DNA of 64,000 nucleotides from Tautonia rosea (lineage in GTDB: Bacteria > Planctomycetota > Planctomycetia > Isosphaerales > Isosphaeraceae). The DNA lies in contig NZ_JABBYO010000005.1 in the NCBI RefSeq assembly GCF_012958305.1, positions 434,001 to 498,000 of the forward strand. The letters are read 5' to 3'. Below the pieces are notes generated by a model. That model was not told the origin of the DNA. It did no database searches and worked only from the letters and a program-made list of their open reading frames with translations. Position 1 is the first letter of the stretch. Each line of letters begins with the position of its first letter. This document shows, piece by piece, positions 18,298 through 25,234 of the stretch. Position numbers and translations under genes: made by a program.

Positions 18298-18717
18298 GTG
18301 GGCAAGAAGTTATACGTCGGTAACCTGACCTTCAAGGTCGACAGCTCCGAGCTCGAGCAGCTGTTTTCGCAATATGGCACCGTCCAGAGTGCTCAGGTCA
18401 TCCAGGACCGCGACACCGGCCGCAGCAAGGGCTTCGGCTTCGTCGAAATGGACACTGATGAACAGGCTCAGGCCGCCATCGACGGCTTGCACGACTACGA
18501 TTACGGTGGTCGTCGTCTGACCGTCAACGAAGCCCGTCCTCGAGAGGACCGTGGCGGCGGTGGTGGTCGGGGCGGCTACGGTGGCGGCGGCGGCGGTGGC
18601 GGCCGCGGCGGCTACGGTGGTGGTGGCGGCGGCGGTCGTGGCGGCTACGGCGGCGGCGGCGGCGGCGGTTTCAGCGGCGGTCGTTACGGCGGCGGCGGTG
18701 GTGGTGGTCGATACTAA
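18298..18717 (+). CDS. Glycine-rich RRM RNA-binding protein, copy 1
   Basis: A 139-residue protein with one RNA recognition motif: RNP2 LYVGNL at 5-10 and RNP1 KGFGFVEM at about 44-51. A glycine-rich tail of R-G-G-Y-G-G-G-type repeats fills the last ~55 residues. Such proteins in bacteria bind single-stranded RNA and are often cold-induced. The GTG at 18298 is preferred because CAGGAG lies seven bases upstream; TTG 18295 or ATG 18280 are alternatives. It has two paralogues in this window (19972 and 43732). A terminator hairpin lies downstream. Confidence 0.9.
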   Translation: MGKKLYVGNLTFKVDSSELEQLFSQYGTVQSAQVIQDRDTGRSKGFGFVEMDTDEQAQAAIDGLHDYDYGGRRLTVNEARPREDRGGGGGRGGYGGGGGGGGRGGYGGGGGGGRGGYGGGGGGGFSGGRYGGGGGGGRY

Positions 18718-18836
18718 GCTAACCTCGTGACCGATACGACTCTGAGCACGCAAGGGTATCTCGATCACCTTCCGTGCTCTGTCGTTCGATCCTTCATCGT
18801 AGGGTCCATCTTCGGTTGACCCTCGCGATATTGAGA

Positions 18837-18879
18837 CGCCGGAGTGTTCGCAATCCCAATGCGACACTCCGGCGTTTTT
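18837..18879 (+). terminator. Intrinsic terminator
   Basis: CGCCGGAGTGT with following CGCA pairs with TGCG and ACACTCCGGCG, leaving a short AT-containing loop, and five T follow. It lies about 120 bases after the first RRM gene and 31 bases before the end of the convergent stress-protein gene, so it may serve the RRM transcript. Confidence 0.85.
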
Positions 18880-18909
18880 CATTTGGACGGATGGGAGCAC
18901 TCCGCGCAA

Positions 18910-19437
18910 TCAATATCGATCGATCCTCGACGCTCCCGCAGCCCGCCAGTCCGCCTCAATGTCACGGGCGTCAGCTTCCGAGCCACATTGGACCCCCAGT
19001 ACGATCCCACCTTCTGCCAATCCAGCCTCATACTCCCTCGCATCCTCCTCGGGAATCCCCCAACCCACGAGTGCCCCAACCAAACCACCTGTCAGCCCTC
19101 CCGCTCCCGCTCCGGCAAGCCCCACCGCCAGCGGACCGGCGACCACCAAACCAATCCCCGGCAGAACCAGATTGGTTCCAATCGCCGCAATCGCTCCGAT
19201 CAATCCACCAGTGATCGTACCGATGGCTCCACCAACCCCTGAACCCTCCAGCGCCTTGTTCCCTTCGTCCGCGCCCACCGTCACTTCGGAATAATGACGC
19301 TTTCGAGTCTCCTCCGACATGACCGTACTGATCTGATCGTGCCCATAGCCACGATCCAGAATCGCCTGATACGCCTTGTCCGCGCTGTACCGATCCTTGA
19401 ACAAGCCGCTGACCATGATTAGTGTCGTGGTGCTCAT
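18910..19437 (-). CDS. GSP17M/YflT-type general stress protein with glycine-rich core
   Basis: A 175-residue protein. The ATG at 19437 has GGAGGAG about seven bases upstream. Residues 8-45 (VSGLFKDRYSADKAYQAILD onward) match the N-terminal domain of general stress protein 17M/YflT. The middle (about 60-125) is a glycine/alanine-rich hydrophobic stretch with GxxxG spacing (GGAIGTITGGLIGAI, AGAGGLTGGLVGALVG), which could insert in a membrane. The C-terminus is soluble. A stress-related role is inferred from the family. It lies between two RRM genes and runs opposite to them. Confidence 0.8.
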   Translation of the reverse strand: MSTTTLIMVSGLFKDRYSADKAYQAILDRGYGHDQISTVMSEETRKRHYSEVTVGADEGNKALEGSGVGGAIGTITGGLIGAIAAIGTNLVLPGIGLVVAGPLAVGLAGAGAGGLTGGLVGALVGWGIPEEDAREYEAGLAEGGIVLGVQCGSEADARDIEADWRAAGASRIDRY

Positions 19438-19792
19438 CCTGTTGCTCCTCCGTTGCTCATCACAAGACAATCGGGCCGGCTGCCACTCCACTGAATGAAG
19501 GCACCCTGACCCGAAACATCGGGGCTTGAAAACCCATCTGTGAATATCAGCAACTTCCGCACCAAGACACCAATTCTTCTTCCTCCCATTGTCGAGACCC
19601 CAAACGCCAATCCCAATCGATTTCAATCAATTACGGTTTCAACAACTATTTTTACTCATTGACTTCTTTGGACCTTTGCCCCTTCGCCTCCCCCTCCTAC
19701 CTTGAGGCATCGTTACCATTGCACGACGAATCCGTTTAATCAAAATTCGTGAATTCGAAAAAAAGTCTCTTCCCACGACATGGGTTCCCTGG
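19438..19792. other. Intergenic region upstream of the second RRM gene
   Basis: About 355 bases between the stress-protein start and the second RRM promoter. It is noticeably richer in A and T than the coding DNA around it. It should hold the promoter of the minus-strand stress gene; I see no clear box for it and no gene. Confidence 0.5.
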
Positions 19793-19946
19793 TACGATCT
19801 CCTTTGGCTGGTTGAATGATTGAGCAAGCGTATCCGTTCGCAACACGCACGCTTCTCGCTTCCCTCTCTCGTCTCTCCTGCCTCTCGGGCTCCGATCGCT
19901 GAGAGCCCCGTCCCCCTCGACCCGGGACGTGTCCTGCGGGGTCGTT
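19793..19946 (+). promoter_or_regulatory. Promoter and conserved 5' leader of the second RRM gene
   Basis: TACGAT (19793-19798) aligns with the TATAAT of the first RRM gene. Block 1 (19806-19830) begins GGCTGGTTG and ends GAGCAAGCG. Block 2 (19905-19946) has GCCCCGTCCCCCTCGACCC, then GGGAC; GGAC can pair with GTCC and the flanking CGACCC with GGGTCG. The two blocks are 74 bases apart, against 68 in the first gene. The leader ends 25 bases before the TTG start. Confidence 0.65.
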
Positions 19947-19971
19947 TCCCCCTCCTTTCTGGGGTGGTCTG

Positions 19972-20295
19972 TTGTCAAAGAAGCTCTACGTCGGCAACCT
20001 GAACTATCAGGTTGACGATTCTTCGCTCGAAACGCTTTTCGCTCATTTCGGCTCTGTCCAGAGCGCCCAGGTGATCCAGGACCGCGACACTGGCCGTAGC
20101 AAGGGCTTCGGCTTCGTCGAAATGGACACCGATAACGAAGCGCAAGCCGCCATCGAAGGCCTGCACGATTACGAATACGGTGGGCGACGTCTCACCGTCA
20201 ATGAAGCCCGTCCTCGAGAACCCCGCACGGGTGGCGGTGGACGTGGTGGCTACGGCGGTGGCGGTGGCTACGGTGGTGGCGGTCGCCGCTACTGA
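19972..20295 (+). CDS. Glycine-rich RRM RNA-binding protein, copy 2
   Basis: A 107-residue protein starting at TTG (MSKKLYVGNLNYQV). It has RNP2 LYVGNL and RNP1 KGFGFVEM and is nearly identical to copy 1 through the RRM (DRDTGRSKGFGFVEMDTD shared). Its glycine-rich tail is shorter, about 25 residues. The TTG is the only reasonable start because the frame closes just upstream; a GGGGTGG stretch stands before it. It likely binds single-stranded RNA. The shared leader suggests it is regulated with copy 1. Confidence 0.9.
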   Translation: MSKKLYVGNLNYQVDDSSLETLFAHFGSVQSAQVIQDRDTGRSKGFGFVEMDTDNEAQAAIEGLHDYEYGGRRLTVNEARPREPRTGGGGRGGYGGGGGYGGGGRRY

Positions 20296-20522
20296 GCCGA
20301 TCCCCTCCGATCGGGTGGCTGCTTGACTCGATTGCGTTTCGAGTCGAGGTGCAAACCTGACTGAATCTCACAACCTGGCCCCGGTCACTCTTGCTTCGCA
20401 ATTCGGGTGACTGGGGCTTTGTTTCATTCCAGCCCAGCCCGCCCGTCCCGATTCTTACGACCCGATCCGATGGCGGCTCCCCTCGGAATCGGAGTCGCAA
20501 TCGCTCCCCTTCCGAAACGATT

Positions 20523-20555
20523 CGAGCCGGGACATGCCTCGCACGTCCCGGCTCG
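20523..20555. other. Perfect inverted repeat between convergent genes
   Basis: CGAGCCGGGAC and GTCCCGGCTCG form an 11-pair stem with an 11-base loop. It lies between the second RRM gene and the convergent MocA oxidoreductase. There is no T-run on either side, so a factor-dependent or bidirectional transcript end is only a guess. Confidence 0.5.
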
Positions 20556-20594
20556 ATCGCGTCTTCTCATCCGATTTCCGAACGCACTCCCAGC

Positions 20595-21884
20595 TCAGAC
20601 CGTGGGCTGCCAGCCTTCGGCGTACTCGCGCTTCCAGTAGCTCATCGCCTCGTCATCGCTCTGGATGGTTCCGTTCGTCGGATCGCACTTCAGCGATCGG
20701 CCGACCCGATGCGCGATATTTCCCAGGTGGCAGAGCAAGGTGCTCTTGACCCCCTGCTCGATCTCCGCGTTGAGCGCCAGCGGCGTGTCGTTGCGAATCG
20801 CCTCGACAAAGTTCGACAGGTGCTCAGGCTCTCCCAGAACTCCTCGCACCGACTTCACTTCCTTCCCCGCGTTGTCCTTGATCGTGTACGACCCGTTTCC
20901 GAACATCTCCAGGGCACCGTCGGTCCCGTAGAAGATCACAAAGGGTGCCGGGGCATTGCCGTTGCAGCTTAGGCCCTGCCAGTCGGCAGAAATCCGACCC
21001 GGAAACTCAAACGAAACTGTGTGAGTGTCCGGCGTCTCCTGCTCATCTTCAAAAACATAACGCCCGCCCGTGCTCACGACCGAGGTCGGCAAATCCACGC
21101 CGAGCCCCCATCGCACGAGGTCGAGCCCATGCACCCCGTTGTTGCCCAGTTCGCCGTTGCCCCAGTGCCAGAACCAGTGCCAGTTGTAGTGCACCACGTT
21201 GCTCTTGAACGGCTTCCGAGGCGCAGGCCCTTGCCAGAGCTCGTAGTCAATCTGGCTCGGTGCTTCCGAAGGGTCGGCGTAGCCAATCGAACCGCGTCGG
21301 CTGTTGTAGAACGACCTTGCATGATAGAGCCGGCCAATCACCCCGTCCTTGATGGCCTCGACCGCTTCGATTAATTGCGGGCTACTCCGCCGTTGCGAGC
21401 CCATCTGCACGGCCTTGTTGTACTTGCGGGCCGCCTCGACCATCATCTCCCCTTCCCAGGGATTATGACAGGCAGGCTTCTCGACATAGACATGCTTGTC
21501 AGCCTTGCAACCAAGAATCGTCGCCGGCCCGTGCCAGTGGTTCGGCGCCGCACAGACCAACGCATCTACGTCCGGATCATCCAGAATGCGTCGGAAGTCC
21601 TGGATCGCTTCCGGGCTCTGGTCGCTGACCGTCTTTCGAACCGCGTCGGCCCCCGCGTCCGCGCGATCCTGATCCACGTCGCAGCAGTATTTGACCATCA
21701 CCCCCGGGGTCTGGGCAAATCCGGTCGCCAACGCCCTGCCTCGGCTCAGGCCCATCACCCCGACCGTCAACCGATCATTCGGCGCGTTGCCGCTCGCCCA
21801 ACCCTTGGCCGCAGTGAACGCCAGGGTGCCCACGGCCGCCCCCGAGCCTCCCAGAAACCCCCGACGATTGATCGAACCCGTCAT
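20595..21884 (-). CDS. Gfo/Idh/MocA family oxidoreductase with Tat signal
   Basis: A 429-residue protein. The N-terminus INRRGFLGGSGAAVGTLAF is a twin-arginine signal, so the enzyme is exported folded. The Rossmann part follows (LTVGVMGLSRGRALATGFA, then VCAAPNHWHG) with the family's E-K-P motif in HVYVEKPACHNPWEG, whose lysine is the usual catalytic residue. The C-terminal domain reads NWHWFWHWGNGELGNNGVHGLD, a planctomycete-typical segment. It probably oxidises or rearranges a sugar with a tightly bound nicotinamide cofactor. No partner gene adjoins it. Confidence 0.88.
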   Translation of the reverse strand: MTGSINRRGFLGGSGAAVGTLAFTAAKGWASGNAPNDRLTVGVMGLSRGRALATGFAQTPGVMVKYCCDVDQDRADAGADAVRKTVSDQSPEAIQDFRRILDDPDVDALVCAAPNHWHGPATILGCKADKHVYVEKPACHNPWEGEMMVEAARKYNKAVQMGSQRRSSPQLIEAVEAIKDGVIGRLYHARSFYNSRRGSIGYADPSEAPSQIDYELWQGPAPRKPFKSNVVHYNWHWFWHWGNGELGNNGVHGLDLVRWGLGVDLPTSVVSTGGRYVFEDEQETPDTHTVSFEFPGRISADWQGLSCNGNAPAPFVIFYGTDGALEMFGNGSYTIKDNAGKEVKSVRGVLGEPEHLSNFVEAIRNDTPLALNAEIEQGVKSTLLCHLGNIAHRVGRSLKCDPTNGTIQSDDEAMSYWKREYAEGWQPTV

Positions 21885-22678
21885 GGTCGCTGCCCTCTTT
21901 GCTCGCGTTGATTCGGTGCGCGGGACGGACGAATCGCATTCAATGCGCGAAACCCCGACATCAAGGTGTCAGGCTACGCGGTCAAGCGCGCAAAGTCCAG
22001 CAATAACGCGATCGAGTGATCGAGGCTCTCCGCAACGCACAATACCCACTAATTAAGAAAAATGCTCGTCCCGGAGCTCTCGCAATTCTCTTTCAATTAA
22101 GCCGACACCGTGATGCAAGCTCCCAAAGCCTTGACCCGAAGCCGATCGCGGCATCCTGCCGGAGATCGGCCCCGGATCGGGCTTTCCGAACGCGCCACGA
22201 ACCATTGAAGCGAAGAATCATTCCTCGCTTCGGCGCATTCACGGAACAGACCTCGAACAGCGCTTCCATGCAGTCCGAGAGCGTTCCGTTCTTTTTTTTC
22301 GTGCAATCAGGGTATCGTTCGGACCCGCGCAGCTTCAGCAAGAGTTCTGAGCAGATCACATGAACGCCATCGTCAATCCGGGACCGCTTGATCTGAGGTA
22401 CCAATCATGGCACGTCTCATTGGGATTCATCCCCGAATGACAGTTGCCAAAGTACGACGTGCCCGAAAAACCGTCAAGTCTTTTGTAACATTTTTTCAGG
22501 ATCCTGCTTTACTGAGCAATTGGACTCGATCGGACCATCTCCCCACCTCCAATCGGGCCTTTCAGACAGGGGTGAGGCGAATCGTTCCCACAACGAATCC
22601 CAGCAGGTACCCGTCTTGCTCCATCTGACTCGAATCGTCAAGGTGGACCTCCTGTCCCGGAAGCAAGGAGTCGATCCC
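21885..22678. other. Long intergenic region without a supported gene
   Basis: Nearly 800 bases between the divergent MocA and isomerase-like genes. The composition is less GC-rich than elsewhere, with A/T runs at about 22047-22061 and 22289-22298. Short open frames exist on both strands but none has a ribosome binding site with a recognisable protein. AGGAG at about 22666 belongs to the rightward gene. It should contain promoters for both neighbours and may hide a non-coding RNA. Confidence 0.5.
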
Positions 22679-23671
22679 ATGCGCATCGGACTGGATTGCT
22701 ACACCGTGATCCATCGGAGCTTCTCCCCGAACGAGTCGCTTGCGTTTGCCGAGTCGCTCCAACTCGAGGGGGTTCAGTTCCTCGAACCTTGCTCAGTCGT
22801 TCCCGACCTCGCCCCGGACCGCCTGGCCGAACTCCGTCGAGATGCCGACGCCCGCTGCCTTTACCTCGAAATCGGCCTACCCAGCCCCAACCCCTTTGGA
22901 CAGCTTAGTCCCACCCACGCACCAATCGACCCGCTCGAACGCGCAACCTGGTTTCGTCCTCACCTCGAAGCCGTGGCGGCTCTCGGATTATCCCATGCGC
23001 GAATCTTCATCGGAAATCGTCATGACCGGTTCCGAACCGATCCCCCCTGGCCAGAGCAGTGCGAAGCCGCCTCGCGAACCCTGCGAGCCATGCGGGCCGA
23101 TCTGATCGCCCTCGGCCTTCGACTCGGGGTCGAAACCCATGCCGACCTCACCTGCGATGAGCTACTGACGCTGATTGATACCGTCGGGGATGACGTGCTC
23201 GGCGTCACACTCGACACCGGCAATCTACCCATGCGGCTTGATGATCCCCTTCGAGCAGCCGAGCGGCTCGCTCCGCTCGTCGTGATGACACACCTCAAGG
23301 ACGCCGCGCTTGCCTTCACCGATCGCGGCCTCTGCTGGCAAGCTCGCCCCGTCGGCGAGGGATGCATCCCGATCGCCGCCATCCTCAACCTGCTCCACCA
23401 ACACAATCCCGCGCTCAACCTCTCGATCGAGCTGCACCCGAGAACTTACGATCTGCCCATCTTCGACCCAACCTGGCTCGCCTGCTTCCCATCCCTGGAA
23501 CCGGCTTCGCTCGCCGCCGTGGTTCGCCTCGCCGTCCTCTGCGAACGACGGTACACCAACGGCAGCATGCCCCACCCCGACGCGGTCGAGGCCCTCCCCT
23601 GGCCCGATCGTGCCGACACCTGGATCAAACGCTCTGCAAGCGTACTTCGCTCGATCCTGCCGACCTCGTGA
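22679..23671 (+). CDS. Sugar phosphate isomerase/epimerase (xylose isomerase-like TIM barrel)
   Basis: A 330-residue protein. The ATG at 22679 follows AGGAG by eight bases and begins MRIGLDCYTVIHR. It shows the AP-endonuclease-2/xylose-isomerase-like TIM barrel: LEGVQFLEP, LGVETHADLTCDELL, the metal-site stretch VTLDTGNLPMR and VVMTHLKDAAL, and the late LSIELHPRTYD. Acidic and His residues suited to binding one divalent metal are present. It likely isomerises or epimerises a sugar in the cytoplasm; the substrate is unknown. It ends 17 bases from the convergent rsgA. Confidence 0.85.
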   Translation: MRIGLDCYTVIHRSFSPNESLAFAESLQLEGVQFLEPCSVVPDLAPDRLAELRRDADARCLYLEIGLPSPNPFGQLSPTHAPIDPLERATWFRPHLEAVAALGLSHARIFIGNRHDRFRTDPPWPEQCEAASRTLRAMRADLIALGLRLGVETHADLTCDELLTLIDTVGDDVLGVTLDTGNLPMRLDDPLRAAERLAPLVVMTHLKDAALAFTDRGLCWQARPVGEGCIPIAAILNLLHQHNPALNLSIELHPRTYDLPIFDPTWLACFPSLEPASLAAVVRLAVLCERRYTNGSMPHPDAVEALPWPDRADTWIKRSASVLRSILPTS

Positions 23672-23688
23672 AGCCCCCACCTCAAAAC

Positions 23689-24843
23689 CTACTCACCCTC
23701 GATCGGCTGCTGAAGGTAAAGTTTCAAGTAGCTTTCATAGCGGCAATCGAAAATCTGGTCTCGCGAAAGAGCATCCTTCACTGCGCAGTCTGATTCATGA
23801 ATATGCGAGCAGTCCGGAAACTTACAATGGGGAATGTACGCCCGGAACTCGATGAAGTACTGCTCCAGTTCCCAGGGCTCAACATCCCAAAGCTCAAACT
23901 GCCGAAGCCCCGGCGTATCGACCACGTACCCTCCCTGCTCCAACCGCAAGAGTTCCGCATAGGTCGTTGTGTGTTTCCCTTTGCGTGTCCAGGACGACAC
24001 CTCACCAACCTTCAGGTTCAATCCCGGCTGCACGACATTGAGCAACGAGCTTTTACCGACGCCGCTTTGACCCGACAGTGCCGTCGTTCCCTGTCCCAGC
24101 ACTTCCCGCAGACGATCAATCCCCAGTCCGCTGCTGGCCGAACAGGGAATGACTTCGTAACCCAGCTGTGCGTACAGACCAAACACCCACTGATACGCCG
24201 CCAGATCGACAAGGTCCGCCTTATTCAGGACGATGATCGGCTGAACTTCTCCCTTCTCGGCCGAGATGAGATAGCGATCGATCAAGGGAAGCTTGAGTTC
24301 CGGTTCGGCAAAGGCCGAGACAATCAGCAATTGATCGACGTTGGCAACAATCACGTGTTCCCGGTGCCGATAGCCGCGTGTGACCGACCCGAACCGAGGT
24401 TCCACCTTTTCGATCACACCCTGGTCTTCGCCACTCGGTCGAAACCAGATCCGATCGCCAACGGCTACCACGTTTCTCCCGTCGATCGCCAGGTTCTTCA
24501 AGACCCGACGGACCCCGCACCGGTATCTCCTACCGTCCTCAGCCTGCACGACCGATTCCAGGCCGTGCACGCGGAGCACCCGGCCCGACAGACATTCCGA
24601 AAGATCCACCGCCATCGAGGCCATCGGATCATCGGCCGACCCGGACTCAGTCGATTGATCATCGACCTCCTGCATCACGGTTCGATGCCGCGACAACGCC
24701 CCTTTCGCGCGCACACGTTCCGCCGAAACCGGATCGGCCCCTCGAACCTCCCCTCCCTCGAAGCGGCGGGTCAAATCATTGGATCGAGTGCGGGTCTGGC
24801 GGTTCTTGCGAAACGCGACGCGGACCTTTTTCTTTTTCGACAC
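23689..24843 (-). CDS. rsgA: Ribosome small subunit-dependent GTPase A
   Basis: A 384-residue circularly permuted GTPase that helps mature the 30S subunit. After an N-terminal basic stretch and an OB-fold region, the G motifs come in permuted order: NKAD (G4, about 206), GQSGVGKSS (G1, about 256), DTPG (G3, about 308). A zinc-binding end follows with CKFPDCSHIHESDC (about 335-350). The GTG at 24843 is preferred because it gives MSKKKKVRVAFRKNRQTR, an N-terminus like that of other long RsgA proteins. A shorter start at MQEVDD would lose this basic region. Confidence 0.93.
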   Translation of the reverse strand: MSKKKKVRVAFRKNRQTRTRSNDLTRRFEGGEVRGADPVSAERVRAKGALSRHRTVMQEVDDQSTESGSADDPMASMAVDLSECLSGRVLRVHGLESVVQAEDGRRYRCGVRRVLKNLAIDGRNVVAVGDRIWFRPSGEDQGVIEKVEPRFGSVTRGYRHREHVIVANVDQLLIVSAFAEPELKLPLIDRYLISAEKGEVQPIIVLNKADLVDLAAYQWVFGLYAQLGYEVIPCSASSGLGIDRLREVLGQGTTALSGQSGVGKSSLLNVVQPGLNLKVGEVSSWTRKGKHTTTYAELLRLEQGGYVVDTPGLRQFELWDVEPWELEQYFIEFRAYIPHCKFPDCSHIHESDCAVKDALSRDQIFDCRYESYLKLYLQQPIEGE

Positions 24844-25234
24844 GGTTCGGGAGAACTCCCCGTTTCGTTGGGCCTTATGAGCGATTGCGCACCTTCTTGA
24901 TGAGGAAGGGTATGGGGCAGGCCAAGCCGGTGTCAATCGCTCAGGACCACTCTTCTGGCAGCTTCCTGCAATCTCCGAACTGATCTGCCTCAACAGCCTG
25001 CTCGCCCCTGCTACGAGGAGACCCGGCCGCCCCAAAAGGTTCGGCGGTTCAACCCCTCTTGGGATCGCTGGTCCCACGTTGCCCTTTGGGATCGTGACTC
25101 GGCCGGATGTTGGCGCGGCCGCTCCCACACGGATACGATCAAGGCAATCTGATCACATCAAGCGAGCCGGAGCGGACAACCTCCTTCGGCCCGATTGCTG
25201 CCACTGGAGTCGATCAAGACGAAAGGACGGTCCC

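Noticed and set aside
18550-18717. GGC/GGT-rich repeats in the RRM genes as mobile or regulatory repeats
   Set aside because: They encode glycine-rich tails normal for this protein family.
22016-22404. Short open frames on both strands in the long intergenic region
   Set aside because: Neither has a ribosome binding site or recognisable protein sequence, and both overlap each other.
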